Below, one piece after another: positions 46,346-55,422 of a stretch of 64,000 bases of DNA. Positions within the stretch are counted from its first letter, which is position 1. Each line of letters opens with the position of its first letter. Origin of the DNA: Actinokineospora bangkokensis (GTDB lineage: Bacteria > Actinomycetota > Actinomycetes > Mycobacteriales > Pseudonocardiaceae). The position numbers and the translations under genes were made by a program. The notes under the pieces were generated by a model that saw only the letters and a program-made list of their open reading frames with translations, did not search any database and had not been told where the DNA came from. Where the stretch lies: positions 226,057 to 290,056 of the forward strand of contig NZ_MKQR01000028.1 in assembly GCF_001940455.1 (NCBI RefSeq), read 5' to 3'.

Positions 46346-47130
46346 GGCGCGCGGGGTCCGGCGCGCTGCCGGGGTTGCTGTGGGTCCCCGCCGCCGCGGC
46401 GCTCGCCCTGGTGGTGCTGCCCGTCGTCGGCCTCGTCGCGCGCTCGGACCTCGCCGAGCTGCCGTCGGAGGTGACCAGCCCCGGCGCCCTCGCGGCGCTG
46501 CGGCTGTCGGTCGCCACCGCGCTGGTGTCGACCGGGCTGTGCCTGCTGCTCGGCGGTCCGCTCGCCGTGGTGCTCGCGCGGTCGCGGGTGCCCGGCGTGC
46601 GGCTGCTGCGCGCCGTCGTGCTCCTGCCGCTGGTGCTGCCGCCGGTCGTCGGTGGGTTGGCGCTGCTGTACCTGTTGGGGCGCAACGGCCTGCTGGGCTC
46701 GCACCTGCCCGGCCCGCGCATCCCGTACACCACCGCGGCGGTGGTGGTCGCGCAGACGTTCGTGGCCATGCCGTTCCTCGTGGTGGGCCTGGAGGGCGCG
46801 CTGCGCACGGCGGGGGAGCGGTACGAGGCGGTGGCGGCGACCCTGGGCGCGCGCCCGTGGACGGTGTTCCGCCGCGTCACGGTGCCGCTGGTGCTGCCCG
46901 CCCTGGGCTCGGGCCTGGTGCTCTCGTTCGCCAGGGCGCTGGGGGAGTTCGGCGCCACGATCACCTTCGCCGGGTCGCTGGAGGGGGTCACCCGGACCCT
47001 GCCGCTGGAGGTCTACCTGCTCGCCGAGACCGATGTGGACGGTGCGGTGGCGCTGTCGCTGCTGCTGGTCGTGCTCGCCGTGCTGGTGATCGCGGTGGCG
47101 CGGCCCCGGGCGCTGGAGGGCGTGCGGTGA
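46342..47130 (+). CDS. modB: molybdate ABC transporter permease ModB
   Basis: A 262-residue inner-membrane permease with five to six spans, the ModB signature [19 protein letters not shown], the ATPase-docking EAA region [20 protein letters not shown], and [14 protein letters not shown]. Forms the channel for molybdate with ModA and ModC. The GTG at 46342 overlaps the modA stop and the stop overlaps the modC start, both by four bases. Confidence 0.95.
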   Translation: MRRAGSGALPGLLWVPAAAALALVVLPVVGLVARSDLAELPSEVTSPGALAALRLSVATALVSTGLCLLLGGPLAVVLARSRVPGVRLLRAVVLLPLVLPPVVGGLALLYLLGRNGLLGSHLPGPRIPYTTAAVVVAQTFVAMPFLVVGLEGALRTAGERYEAVAATLGARPWTVFRRVTVPLVLPALGSGLVLSFARALGEFGATITFAGSLEGVTRTLPLEVYLLAETDVDGAVALSLLLVVLAVLVIAVARPRALEGVR

Positions 47131-48227
47131 GCGGCCTGCGCGCCAGGGTGCGGCTGCGCCGCGGCTCGTTCGACCTCGACGTCGACGTCCAGGTCTCAGC
47201 GGGGGAGGTGCTGGCGGTGCTGGGCCCCAACGGCTCGGGCAAGTCGACGCTGCTCGGCGCCGTCGCGGGCCTGCTGCGCCCCGACGACGGCCTGGTCGAG
47301 GTCGGCGGGCGGGTGCTGACCGACACCGCCCGCCGCGCGCACCTGCCGCCCGCCCGCCGCGGCGTCGGCCTGCTCGCCCAGGACCCGCTGCTGTTCCCGC
47401 ACCTGACCGCGCTGGCCAACGTCGCCTTCGGGCCCCGGGCCACCGGCTCGGGCAGGCGGCGCGCCACCGAGCTGGCCCACCGGTGGCTGGCCGAGGTGGG
47501 CGCGGCGGAGTTCGCCCGCCGCAAGCCCGCCGCCCTCTCCGGCGGGCAGGCCCAGCGCGTCGCCCTCGCCAGGGCGCTGGCCGCCGGGCCGGGGCTGCTG
47601 CTGCTCGACGAGCCGTTCGCCGCGCTCGACGTCGACGCCGCCCCGGCGCTGCGCGGCGTGCTGCGCCGGGTGCTCGCCGCCGCGGGCCAGACCGCGCTCC
47701 TGGTCACCCACGACCCGCTCGACGCGCTCGCCCTGGCCGACCGGGTGGTCGTGCTCGGTGCGGGCCGGGTGGTCGAGGAGGGCCCCACCCGCGAGGTCCT
47801 GTCCCGCCCGCGCACGGCCTTCACCGCCAGCATCGCGGGCCTCAACCTCGTCGAGGGCACCGCCACCCCCGAGGGCCTGCGCACCCCCGACGGCACCCGC
47901 ATCGCCGCCGCGTCGACCCCCGGGCGCGGGCGGGCGGTGGCGGTGTTCCGGCCCGCGGACGTCGCCCTCTACCTCGACCCCGGCCACGGCAGCCCGCGCA
48001 ACGTCCTGCCCGCCGAGGTCACCGCGCTCGAACCGCACGGCGACACCGTGCGGGTGAAGGTCACCGGGGCCCACCCGTGGCTGCGCGGGCTCGCCGCCGA
48101 CCTCACCCCCGCCGCCGTCGCCGACCTCGCCCTGGAGCCGGGCACCCCGGTGCACCTGGCGGTCAAGGCCGCCGCGGTCGGGGTGCACCCGGCGCAGCCC
48201 CCAGCCGGGACCGCCGCGCCGCAGTAG
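47127..48227 (+). CDS. modC: molybdate ABC transporter ATP-binding protein ModC
   Basis: A 366-residue ATPase: Walker [10 protein letters not shown] near residue 33, Q-loop [13 protein letters not shown], signature [15 protein letters not shown], Walker [12 protein letters not shown] and switch THDP. A C-terminal TOBE/Mop domain (about 295-360, [22 protein letters not shown]) binds molybdate and can shut the transporter when the metal is plentiful. The stop codon TAG (48225-48227) also forms the first half of the TAGCGT hexamer that precedes the next gene. Confidence 0.95.
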   Translation: MSGLRARVRLRRGSFDLDVDVQVSAGEVLAVLGPNGSGKSTLLGAVAGLLRPDDGLVEVGGRVLTDTARRAHLPPARRGVGLLAQDPLLFPHLTALANVAFGPRATGSGRRRATELAHRWLAEVGAAEFARRKPAALSGGQAQRVALARALAAGPGLLLLDEPFAALDVDAAPALRGVLRRVLAAAGQTALLVTHDPLDALALADRVVVLGAGRVVEEGPTREVLSRPRTAFTASIAGLNLVEGTATPEGLRTPDGTRIAAASTPGRGRAVAVFRPADVALYLDPGHGSPRNVLPAEVTALEPHGDTVRVKVTGAHPWLRGLAADLTPAAVADLALEPGTPVHLAVKAAAVGVHPAQPPAGTAAPQ

Positions 48228-48237
48228 CGTGCAGCGC

Positions 48238-49023
48238 ATGGGCTGGACGTACCTGATGGACATGGACGGGGTGCTGGTGCACGAGGAGCACCTGGTCCCC
48301 GGCGCCGACGAGCTGATCGCGGAGCTCACCGCGGCGGGCAACCCGTTCCTGGTGCTGACGAACAACTCCATCTACACCCCGCGCGACCTGCGCGCCCGGC
48401 TGCTGCGCACCGGGTTGGACGTGCCGGAGCGGTGCATCTGGACCTCGGCGCTGGCGACCGCGAAGTTCCTGGCCGACCAGCGGCCGGGCGGGTCGGCGTT
48501 CGTCATCGGGGAGGCCGGGCTGACCACCGCCCTGCACGAGGTCGGCTACGTCCTCAGCGACACCGACCCGGACTACGTGGTGCTCGGGGAGACCCGCACC
48601 TACAGCTTCTCCGCGATCACCCGGGCCATCCGGCTCATCGAGCAGGGCGCCAAGTTCATCGCCACCAACCCCGACGCCACCGGCCCCAGCCGGGAGGGGT
48701 CGCTGCCCGCCACCGGCGCCGTCGCCGCGCTGATCGAGCGGGCCACCGGCCGGTCGCCGTACTACGTGGGCAAGCCCAACCCGCTGATGATGCGCTCGGG
48801 CCTCAACGCCCTCGGCGCGCACTCCGAGTCCACCCTGATGATCGGTGACCGGATGGACACCGACGTGCGCAGCGGCCTGGAGGCGGGCCTGCGGACCATC
48901 CTGGTGCTCACCGGCATCTCGGCCCCCGACACGGCCGAGCGCTTCCCCTACCGGCCCACCCTGGTGCTCGGCTCGGTCGCGGACCTGGTGGGCCGAACGG
49001 CGGATCCGTTCGGCGCCGGATGA
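48238..49023 (+). CDS. HAD-IIA family phosphatase (NagD-like)
   Basis: A 261-residue haloacid-dehalogenase hydrolase of the NagD group: the nucleophile motif [18 protein letters not shown] near residue 7, [14 protein letters not shown] (motif II), the lysine in VGKPNPLMM and [26 protein letters not shown] (motif IV acidic pair). Substrates of NagD relatives include nucleotides and sugar phosphates; none is indicated here. TAGCGT ends seven bases before the ATG, so the mRNA looks leaderless. The next gene's promoter lies inside the end of this region. Confidence 0.9.
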   Translation: MGWTYLMDMDGVLVHEEHLVPGADELIAELTAAGNPFLVLTNNSIYTPRDLRARLLRTGLDVPERCIWTSALATAKFLADQRPGGSAFVIGEAGLTTALHEVGYVLSDTDPDYVVLGETRTYSFSAITRAIRLIEQGAKFIATNPDATGPSREGSLPATGAVAALIERATGRSPYYVGKPNPLMMRSGLNALGAHSESTLMIGDRMDTDVRSGLEAGLRTILVLTGISAPDTAERFPYRPTLVLGSVADLVGRTADPFGAG

Positions 49024-49088
49024 TCTCCCAGGTCACCGGCGGGGCGGGGGCTGCGCGGGCGGCGCGGGGCTCGCCTATCGTCAACGGG

Positions 49089-50024
49089 GTGGAGCACGAC
49101 CCTGCTGAAGCCGGTGTCGCCCGTACCTACGTGGTCGGAGACGTGCACGGGCACCGGGACGAACTGGTCGAGGCCCTGCACGCCACCGGTCTGGTCGACC
49201 GCGCGGGCGGCTGGACCGGCGGCACCGACCACCTGTGGTTCCTGGGCGACTTCGTCGACCGGGGCCCGGACGGCATCGGCGTGATCGACCTGGTCATGCG
49301 CCTGGGCCGGGAGGCGGCCGAGGCGGGCGGGCAGGTCGAGGCGCTGCTGGGCAACCACGAGGTGCTGCTGCTGGGCATGCACCGCTTCGGCGGCACCGAG
49401 GTGCCCTCGGACTTCGGCCCGCGCAGCTTCGCCCGCAGCTGGGAGATGAACGGCGGCCTGCTCTCCGACCAGGAGGGCCTGACCGACGAGCACGTCGACT
49501 GGCTCACCACCCGCCCCGTCGTCGCCCTCGTCGGCGACGACCTGCTCATGCACTCCGACACCACCGAGTACTTCTACTGGGGCGACGACGTCGACTCGGT
49601 CAACGACGGCGTCCGCGAGGTCCTGCACTCCGACGACATCGTCGAGTGGTGGGAGCTCTGGCGCCGCATGACCACCCGCTACGCCTTCCGCGGCCCCGAC
49701 GGCGAACGGGCCGTCGACGAGTGCCTGGCGGCCTTCGGCGGCACCATGGTCATCCACGGCCACAGCGTCATCGCCGACCAGGTCGGCCTGCCCCCGGCCC
49801 TCATCGAGGGCCCCTACCACTACGCGGGCGGCAAGGCCCTGGGCGTCGACGCGGGCCTGTTCGTCGGCGGCCCCTGCCTCGTCGTCCCCCTCCCCTGGCA
49901 GCCCCCCACCCCCGAAGACACCTCCTGGGCGGACGAAGACGACGAGGACGAGGACCCGTCCCCCGAGGACACCGACACCCCTGGGGAACCCGACACCCCC
50001 GACGACACGACCAAGCCCGACTAA
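49089..50024 (+). CDS. calcineurin-like metallophosphoesterase
   Basis: A 311-residue metallophosphatase with the metal-binding set VVGDVHGHRDEL, FLGDFVDRGPDG, LGNHEVL and the histidine in VIHGHSV, as in ApaH/PPP-type enzymes. The last 40 residues are acidic and proline-rich, and probably disordered. I chose the GTG at 49089, seven bases after TATCGT (49076-49081), because the upstream part of the frame back to 49020 has no family resemblance. The substrate (protein phosphate or dinucleotide) is unknown. Confidence 0.88.
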   Translation: MEHDPAEAGVARTYVVGDVHGHRDELVEALHATGLVDRAGGWTGGTDHLWFLGDFVDRGPDGIGVIDLVMRLGREAAEAGGQVEALLGNHEVLLLGMHRFGGTEVPSDFGPRSFARSWEMNGGLLSDQEGLTDEHVDWLTTRPVVALVGDDLLMHSDTTEYFYWGDDVDSVNDGVREVLHSDDIVEWWELWRRMTTRYAFRGPDGERAVDECLAAFGGTMVIHGHSVIADQVGLPPALIEGPYHYAGGKALGVDAGLFVGGPCLVVPLPWQPPTPEDTSWADEDDEDEDPSPEDTDTPGEPDTPDDTTKPD

Positions 50025-50034
50025 CAGGCAGGGG

Positions 50035-50442
50035 TCAGTAGCGGGAGTAGGTGCCCGCGGGGACGTAGCGGTCGGTGGGGACGATGACCGAGCCGAGGGG
50101 CATCAGGCTGATGGGGACCAGCTTGAAGTTGGCGATGCCCAGCGGGATGCCGATGATCGTCACGCAGAGCAGGGCGCCGGTGATGACGTGGCCGATGGCC
50201 AGCCAGAGGCCCGCGAAGACCACCCAGATGACGTTGCCCACGACGGAGGCCGCGCCCGCGTCGCGGCGGGTCTCGATGGTGCGGCCGAAGGGCCACAGGG
50301 CGTAGTTGGCGATGCGGAAGCTGGCCAGGCCGAACGGGATCGTCACGACCAGCACGCAGCAGATGATGCCCGCGATGACGTAGCCGACGGCCATCCAGAA
50401 GCCGCTGAGGACGAGCCAGACGATGTTGAGGATCAGGCGCAC
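50035..50442 (-). CDS. YccF domain membrane protein
   Basis: A 135-residue protein with two YccF repeats, each of two membrane spans: ILNIVWLVLSGFWMAVGYVI and GNVIWVVFAGLWLAIGHVI start the two halves, and PFGLASFRIANYALWPFGR marks the loop. YccF proteins are of unknown function. The GTG at 50442 lies seven bases after GACACT, a possible -10. In M. tuberculosis a YccF gene also lies near moaA and the cold-shock gene, as I recall. Confidence 0.88.
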   Translation of the reverse strand: MRLILNIVWLVLSGFWMAVGYVIAGIICCVLVVTIPFGLASFRIANYALWPFGRTIETRRDAGAASVVGNVIWVVFAGLWLAIGHVITGALLCVTIIGIPLGIANFKLVPISLMPLGSVIVPTDRYVPAGTYSRY

Positions 50443-50535
50443 GCCACCCAGTGTCCAGGAAATCCGGGTCCCCCGTCGGGGCGGGCGCCGATCTAAGGTG
50501 ACGGGGAGCACATCCAGCGCCGGAGGGGACCCGCC

Positions 50536-52176
50536 ATGACGACCGCACTGCCCAGCTACTCCTCCGGCACCTCCGAGGTCCCGCTGCTCGGCGACACCAT
50601 CGGCGGCAACCTCGACCGGACCGCGGCCGCGCACCCGGACCGCGAGGCCGTGGTGGACCGGGCGACGGGCAGGCGGTGGACCTACGCCGAGTTCGCCAGG
50701 GACGTCGACGCGGTGGCGCACGGGTTGCTCGGGCTCGGGGTGGGCAAGGGCGACCGGGTGGGGATCTGGGCGCCGAACTGCGCGGAGTGGGTGCTCACCC
50801 AGTACGCCACGGCCAAGATCGGTGCGGTCCTGGTCAACATCAACCCCGCCTACCGCGTGCACGAGCTCCAGTTCGTGCTCAACCAGGCCGGGATCCGCAC
50901 CCTCATCGCCGCCGAGAGCTTCAAGACCTCCGACTACGCGGGGATGGTCGAGCAGGTGCGCCCGCACTGCGCCGCGCTGCGCGACGTGGTGATCATCGGC
51001 ACCGGCGCGTGGGAGGCGCTGCTGGCCGCCGGGGGCGACCCGGCCGCCCTCGCGGGCATCGGCGCCACCCTCTCCGCCGACGACCCGATCAACATCCAGT
51101 ACACCTCGGGCACCACCGGCTTCCCCAAGGGTGCCACCCTCAGCCACCACAACATCCTCAACAACGGCTACTTCGTCGGCGAGCTGTGCTCCTACACCGA
51201 GCAGGACCGGGTGTGCGTGCCGGTGCCGTTCTACCACTGCTTCGGCATGGTGATGGGCAACCTGGCGATCACCAGCCACGGCGCCTGCCTGGTGATCCCC
51301 GCGCCCGGCTTCGACCCGGCGGCGACGCTGCGCGCGGCGGCCGAGGAGCGGTGCACCTCGCTGTACGGGGTGCCGACGATGTTCATCGCGCTGCTGGCCG
51401 AGCCGGGGGTGGACGAGCTGGACCTCTCGGCGCTGCGCACCGGGATCATGGCGGGCTCGCCGTGCCCGGTGGAGGTGATGAAGCAGGTCATCGAGCGGTT
51501 GGGGATGGCGGAGGTGACCATCTGCTACGGCATGACCGAGACCTCGCCGGTGTCGACGCAGACCCGCGCCGACGACACCGTCGACCGCCGGGTGTCGACG
51601 GTGGGCCGGGTGCACCCGCACCTGGAGGTCAAGGTCGTCGACCCGGACACCGGCACCACCGTGCCGCGCGGGGTGCCCGGCGAGCTGTGCACCCGCGGGT
51701 ACTCGGTGATGCTGGGCTACTGGGACCAGCCGGACAAGACCGCCGAGGCGATCGACGCCGCCCGCTGGATGCACACCGGCGACCTGGCGGTGATGGACGA
51801 TGAGGGCTACCTCAACATCACCGGCCGGATCAAGGACATGGTCATCCGCGGCGGCGAGAACGTCTACCCGCGCGAGGTGGAGGAGTTCCTCTACACCCAC
51901 CCATCGGTGCTCGACGCGCAGGTCATCGGGGTCCCGGACGCCAAGTACGGCGAGGAGCTGATGGCCTGGATCCGGGTGCGCGAGGGCGCGGCGCCGCTGA
52001 CCGTCGAGGACGTGCGCGAGTTCTGCGCGGGCAAGCTCGCCCACTACAAGGTGCCGCGCTACGTGCACGTGGTCGACGAGTTCCCGATGACGGTCACCGG
52101 GAAGGTGCGCAAGGTGGAAATGCGCGCCGCCGCGGTGGAGATCCTGGGATTGGCGGCACCGGAGCAGACCGCCTGA
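50536..52176 (+). CDS. acyl-CoA synthetase (AMP-binding, FadD-like)
   Basis: A 546-residue ANL-superfamily ligase that activates a carboxylic acid as an acyl-AMP and then a CoA thioester. Motifs: the P-loop-like [18 protein letters not shown] near residue 190, [45 protein letters not shown] and the catalytic lysine in [11 protein letters not shown] near residue 522. It most resembles medium/long-chain FadD-type enzymes; the exact chain length cannot be read. The ATG follows GGAGGGGACCC. A TetR gene follows in the same direction. Confidence 0.9.
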   Translation: MTTALPSYSSGTSEVPLLGDTIGGNLDRTAAAHPDREAVVDRATGRRWTYAEFARDVDAVAHGLLGLGVGKGDRVGIWAPNCAEWVLTQYATAKIGAVLVNINPAYRVHELQFVLNQAGIRTLIAAESFKTSDYAGMVEQVRPHCAALRDVVIIGTGAWEALLAAGGDPAALAGIGATLSADDPINIQYTSGTTGFPKGATLSHHNILNNGYFVGELCSYTEQDRVCVPVPFYHCFGMVMGNLAITSHGACLVIPAPGFDPAATLRAAAEERCTSLYGVPTMFIALLAEPGVDELDLSALRTGIMAGSPCPVEVMKQVIERLGMAEVTICYGMTETSPVSTQTRADDTVDRRVSTVGRVHPHLEVKVVDPDTGTTVPRGVPGELCTRGYSVMLGYWDQPDKTAEAIDAARWMHTGDLAVMDDEGYLNITGRIKDMVIRGGENVYPREVEEFLYTHPSVLDAQVIGVPDAKYGEELMAWIRVREGAAPLTVEDVREFCAGKLAHYKVPRYVHVVDEFPMTVTGKVRKVEMRAAAVEILGLAAPEQTA

Positions 52177-52376
52177 AAAGATTTGTGCGCGCGCAATCAC
52201 CGGGCAGTGCCCGAGCGGGTGCGCACATTTCGGACGCGCGTGCATCTTGCTGTTGCGGATGGGGTCCGCAAAGGTGGCCGCCGTGCCGCCTTGGGTCGGA
52301 TAACATGGTCCTGACCTGGGGATTGGCATCGGATGACAAGAAATGAATCGAAATCGGATTTGTGGCGTCCACCTCT

Positions 52377-52405
52377 TTGACACCTTCGGCACGCGCTGAC
52401 AACGT
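52377..52405 (+). promoter_or_regulatory. leaderless promoter of the TetR gene
   Basis: TTGACA (52377-52382), a 17-base spacer and CAACGT (52400-52405), which ends six bases before the ATG at 52412. The -35 box is a perfect consensus. The 200 bases upstream are unusually AT-rich for this genome and contain no gene. Confidence 0.75.
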
Positions 52406-52411
52406 GGCTCC

Positions 52412-53026
52412 ATGACCACCTTCCGGGCGCGCGTTCCCTATGCCGAGGCGGCCAAGGCACTGCTGCGCGACACCCTGTTCGACGCGGCGGGAGAACTGCT
52501 GCGCCACCGCGGCTGGTCGGACCTGACCATGGCCGACGTCGCCGCCGCGGCCGGGGTCTCCCGGCAGACGCTGTACAAGGAGTTCGGCAGCAGGCCCGCC
52601 TTCGCCCAGGAGTACGTCCAGCGCGAGGTCGACCGGTTCCTGCGCGCGGTGGAGGACGCCGTGCGCGACAACGCCGCCGACCCCAAGGCCGCCGTGGCCG
52701 CCGCCCTGGAGGTCTTCCTCACCGCGGCCAAGGAGCAGCCGCTGGTGCGCGCGATCGTCGCGGGCGACGGCGGCGACGGGCTGATCTCGCTGGTCACCGA
52801 CCAGGCCGGGCCGGTGCTGTCGGAGGCGACCACCCGCCTGGCGGTGTGCCTGCGCCGCACCTGGCCGGACCTGCCCGACGCCGACCTGCGCATCGTGGCG
52901 GAGAACCTGGTGCGGCTCGCGGTCAGCCACGCCGCCTCGCCGAGCCCGGACCCGGCGGTCTCGGCCCGCTCGGTGGCCAACCTGTTCGGCCCCTACATCG
53001 ACGTCCTGCTCGACAGCACCCCGTGA
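52412..53026 (+). CDS. TetR-family transcriptional regulator
   Basis: A 204-residue regulator. Residues 20-66 are the TetR helix-turn-helix (LFDAAGELLRHRGWSDLTM, VAAAAGVSRQTLYKEFGSR); the rest is an all-helical ligand domain with no distinctive pocket motif. It lies downstream of the acyl-CoA synthetase in the same direction and may control it or lipid-related genes, but no obvious palindrome was found before fadD. The promoter is a consensus -35 with a leaderless start. Confidence 0.9.
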   Translation: MTTFRARVPYAEAAKALLRDTLFDAAGELLRHRGWSDLTMADVAAAAGVSRQTLYKEFGSRPAFAQEYVQREVDRFLRAVEDAVRDNAADPKAAVAAALEVFLTAAKEQPLVRAIVAGDGGDGLISLVTDQAGPVLSEATTRLAVCLRRTWPDLPDADLRIVAENLVRLAVSHAASPSPDPAVSARSVANLFGPYIDVLLDSTP

Positions 53027-53134
53027 CCGGCGGCCCGGCCGGGTGGCACCCGGCCGGGCCGCCCGCCCGGGTCCGCCGGCGCCCGCCCGTCCCGGTCGCC
53101 GGGAGCACCGCGGCGGCGTCCCTAGACTCGGGTC

Positions 53135-53785
53135 GTGAGCTTCGCCGTCGGCTTCGACCTGGACATGACCCTCATCGACGCGCGCCCCGGCATGGCCGCG
53201 GCGATGCACGCCCTGGGCCGCGAGTCCGGGCTCGCCCTCGACGGGGACCACTTCGCGGCCAACCTCGGGCCGCCGCTGGACATGGTGCTGCGCGGGTTCG
53301 AGGCCCCCGAGGAGCGCATCCCCGGCCTGATCGACAGGTTCCGCGAGCTGTACCCGGACGTGGTGATCGGTTCCACGCTGCCGCTGCCCGGCGCCGCCGA
53401 GGCGCTGCGCGCGGTCAAGGAGCGCGGCGGGCGCACCCTGGTCGTCACCGGCAAGTACGCGCTCAACGCCCGCCGCCACCTCGACCACTTCGGCTGGGAG
53501 GTCGACGCGCTGGCGGGCGAGCTGTGGGCCGACGCCAAGGGCGCGGCGCTGCGCGAGCACGGCGCGTCGGTCTACGTCGGCGACCACGGCGGCGACGTGC
53601 TGGGCGCGCGGGCGGCGGACGCGGTCGCGGTCGGCGTGGCCACCGGCCCGTTCACCGCCGAGCAGCTGGCCGAGGCGGGCGCGGACGTGGTGCTCGCCAG
53701 CCTCCTGGAGTTCCCCGCCTGGCTCGACGGGTACCTAGCGTCGGCGCACGGTGTCGACGACCGCGACCACCAGCCCCAGCGGTAG
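53135..53785 (+). CDS. HAD family hydrolase (phosphoglycolate-phosphatase-like)
   Basis: A 216-residue HAD hydrolase with the nucleophile motif FDLDMTLIDARPGM near residue 8, a helical cap (about 15-85), VVTGKYALNARRHLDHFGW (motif II, Thr in TGK) and VYVGDHGGDVLGARAADAVAVGVATG (motif IV). The second aspartate of motif I is intact (DLDMT). Substrate unknown. TAGACT (53123-53128) ends six bases before the GTG. The 3' end overlaps the convergent small membrane gene by 51 bases. Confidence 0.88.
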   Translation: MSFAVGFDLDMTLIDARPGMAAAMHALGRESGLALDGDHFAANLGPPLDMVLRGFEAPEERIPGLIDRFRELYPDVVIGSTLPLPGAAEALRAVKERGGRTLVVTGKYALNARRHLDHFGWEVDALAGELWADAKGAALREHGASVYVGDHGGDVLGARAADAVAVGVATGPFTAEQLAEAGADVVLASLLEFPAWLDGYLASAHGVDDRDHQPQR

Positions 53786-53926
53786 CAGCATCGACACCGC
53801 CCACAGCCACGGCGCCTGCCCGCCGAGCGCGGCCAGCACGAAGATCGCCACCACGGCGAGCAGGCCGACGGCGAACAGCACGAGCCCGGCGGTGAACGCG
53901 CGGCTGCGGCGGGCGGGAGCGGTCAT
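53735..53926 (-). CDS. small two-span membrane protein, 63 residues
   Basis: A short protein with a basic N-terminus (RRSR) and two membrane spans (about 12-34 and 39-57: LFAVGLLAVVAIFVLAAL, WAVSMLLPLGLVVAVV), ending VRRR. TATCCT (53938-53933) ends six bases before the ATG, matching the leaderless pattern of neighbours and supporting a real gene. Its 3' part overlaps the end of the HAD gene on the opposite strand by 51 bases. No family recognised. Confidence 0.65.
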   Translation of the reverse strand: MTAPARRSRAFTAGLVLFAVGLLAVVAIFVLAALGGQAPWLWAVSMLLPLGLVVAVVDTVRRR

Positions 53927-54023
53927 GCGACCAGGATAGTTCGCCCGCCGTGCAACACCGGGCGGTCCCCGCGCGAACTCCCCGGGGGCGAACTCGGCGG
54001 CGCGCCCGCCCCGGTGTGCCCTA

Positions 54024-54046
54024 CCCTGGACAGGACGCGTCCAGGG
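54024..54046. promoter_or_regulatory. inverted repeat upstream of the cold-shock gene
   Basis: CCCTGGAC, seven bases, GTCCAGGG, about 83 bases before the chosen start. The outer flanks GTGCCC and GGGCAC extend the symmetry with a small insertion. It may be an operator or a cold-responsive leader hairpin. Confidence 0.5.
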
Positions 54047-54128
54047 CACGCCCCCCGGGCGCGTCTGCCTTGTGCGGACGCCACCCGCGCTGGGCGCGAC
54101 GTTTGACGACGAGGGAACGGTGAGATCA

Positions 54129-54515
54129 GTGCCGACCGGCAAGGTCAAGTGGTACGACTCGGAGAAGGGCTTCGGGTTCGTCACGCAGGACGGTGGCGAG
54201 GACGTCTACGTCCGCTCCACCGCGCTGCCCGCGGGGGTCCCCGGCCTCAAGGCGGGCCAGCGCATCGAGTTCGGCGTCGCCGACGGCAGGCGCGGCCCCC
54301 AGGCCCTCTCGGTGCGCCTCATCGACGCCCCGCCCTCGGTCGTCGAGGCCCGCAGGCGCCCCGCCGAGGAGCTGCACGGCCTGGTCGAAGACATGATCAA
54401 GATGTTGGAGGGCGTCGTCCAGCCCGACCTGGCCCGCAAGCGCTACCCGGACCGGAAGGTGACCAAGCGGATCGCCGAGGTCATGCGCGCGGTGGCTCGG
54501 GAGCTGGACCCGTAA
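54129..54515 (+). CDS. cold-shock domain protein with C-terminal extension
   Basis: A 128-residue RNA-binding protein. Residues 1-65 are a cold-shock domain: [20 protein letters not shown] carries RNP1, and [10 protein letters not shown] corresponds to RNP2. The last 60 residues form a helical, charged extension ([36 protein letters not shown]) not found in classical 67-residue Csp proteins but usual for this actinobacterial group. I chose the GTG at 54129, starting [11 protein letters not shown] 54120 is possible. Likely a nucleic-acid chaperone. Palindromic copy D begins 27 bases after the stop. Confidence 0.9.
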   Translation: MPTGKVKWYDSEKGFGFVTQDGGEDVYVRSTALPAGVPGLKAGQRIEFGVADGRRGPQALSVRLIDAPPSVVEARRRPAEELHGLVEDMIKMLEGVVQPDLARKRYPDRKVTKRIAEVMRAVARELDP

Positions 54516-54541
54516 CGGGGGTGCTTGTCCCGCCTCGCCGG

Positions 54542-54786
54542 GTCGCCTCGCCTTCGGCTTCGGCTCTGGGAAAGGCCCGGTCGTTTGGTGGCGGGCTCGA
54601 TGCGGTGGTCCTGTTTGGCCGGGGCCCCTGCGGCGATCATGTGCTCGGGGTGGGGGAAAAGGTGAGGCCTTCGGCCCCACCCCCCGGTCGTGGGTAGCAC
54701 ATGATCGCCTTCCCCGGCCAAACAAGACCACCGCATCGAGCAGGGGCTTAGCCGGGCTTCCTGCTGCGTGGGTGGTGGCGTTGTGG
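54542..54786. repeat. dispersed palindromic element, copy D
   Basis: A 245-bp near-identical copy of element A, differing mainly in the first 40 bases and by GGCCTTCGGCC in place of GGCCTGCGGCC at the hairpin tip, giving a UUCG-like loop. The core inverted repeat runs from about 54595 to 54741. It lies between the convergent cold-shock and DUF2771 genes. Confidence 0.92.
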
Positions 54787-54819
54787 ACGAAGACGGCGGC
54801 TTGGGTTGGGCGGCTGGCG

Positions 54820-54847
54820 TTGTCCACAGCCTGCTGAGTTGTGCACA
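54820..54847 (+). promoter_or_regulatory. two DnaA-box-like sites
   Basis: TTGTCCACA (54820-54828) matches the actinobacterial DnaA box exactly, and TTGTGCACA (54839-54847) is one base different. They are direct repeats 19 bases apart, just beyond palindromic copy D. Confidence 0.5.
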
Positions 54848-54903
54848 GGGCTTGTGTGGGGCTCGATTTTCGTTGCCCTGCGCCGGTAGCGTTGAAAACA
54901 GGG

Positions 54904-54922
54904 GTCCCCTTGCCCGGGGGAC
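54904..54922. terminator. possible short terminator hairpin
   Basis: GTCCCC (54904-54909) pairs with GGGGAC (54917-54922) around a seven-base loop in the gap between the convergent cold-shock and DUF2771 genes. Weak but suitably placed for the minus-strand gene. Confidence 0.4.
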
Positions 54923-54953
54923 GCCTGCGTGGGCGTGGGGCTTGGGGGCTGGG

Positions 54954-55412
54954 CTACTCGGGTGGGGTTTCCATGTTCCAGTAGGTCGTCACCAGGGGTT
55001 CGATGCCGTTGACGAACTCGACCTTCTGGACCGAGGCCAGCAGGAGCTTCTGGGAGCCCGGGGGCAGGGTCAGGGTGAAGGCGTGCTGGTTGTCGGAGGG
55101 GTAGAAGGCCTTGCTGGCACCGTCGACGCGTTGGCCCTGGGCGTCGAGGTAGGAGAAGGCGACCGCCCAGACACCGTCGGAGACCTCGGCGGGGACGGAG
55201 ATCTGGACGGGCTTGTCGGGGCGGACGCGGAGGGACACCAGGGCGTCGGGGTCGCGGTACTCGCGGCCCTGGGCCAGGTCGAAGCGGAGGTTGGGGCCCG
55301 CGGCGGCGGCGTGGCCGTCGGCGTAGAAGGTGACCTCGGGGTCGCTGGGGGCGGCGCAGCCAGCCAGCACGGCGGTGGTGGCGGCCAGGGCTGCGGTGAG
55401 GGCTCGGCGCAC
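54954..55412 (-). CDS. DUF2771-like lipoprotein
   Basis: A 152-residue lipoprotein: the signal peptide (1-18) ends in the lipobox LAGC (Cys19), and the mature part is beta-rich (VTFYADGHAAAAGPNLRFDL, VQISVPAEVSDGVWAVAFSY, FTLTLPPGSQKLLLASVQ). The pattern and gene position beside an MFS gene suggest the actinobacterial DUF2771 family, of unknown function. It begins ten bases after the MFS stop, so the two are probably co-transcribed. Confidence 0.75.
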   Translation of the reverse strand: MRRALTAALAATTAVLAGCAAPSDPEVTFYADGHAAAAGPNLRFDLAQGREYRDPDALVSLRVRPDKPVQISVPAEVSDGVWAVAFSYLDAQGQRVDGASKAFYPSDNQHAFTLTLPPGSQKLLLASVQKVEFVNGIEPLVTTYWNMETPPE

Positions 55413-55422
55413 GGGGGTGACC

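Noticed and set aside
49020-49088. ATG at 49020 as start of the metallophosphoesterase
   Set aside because: The 23 added residues have no family resemblance, and a TATCGT hexamer seven bases before the GTG at 49089 marks the likely start.
54820-54847. Chromosomal replication origin
   Set aside because: Only two DnaA boxes, and no dnaA, dnaN, gyrB or AT-rich unwinding region nearby.
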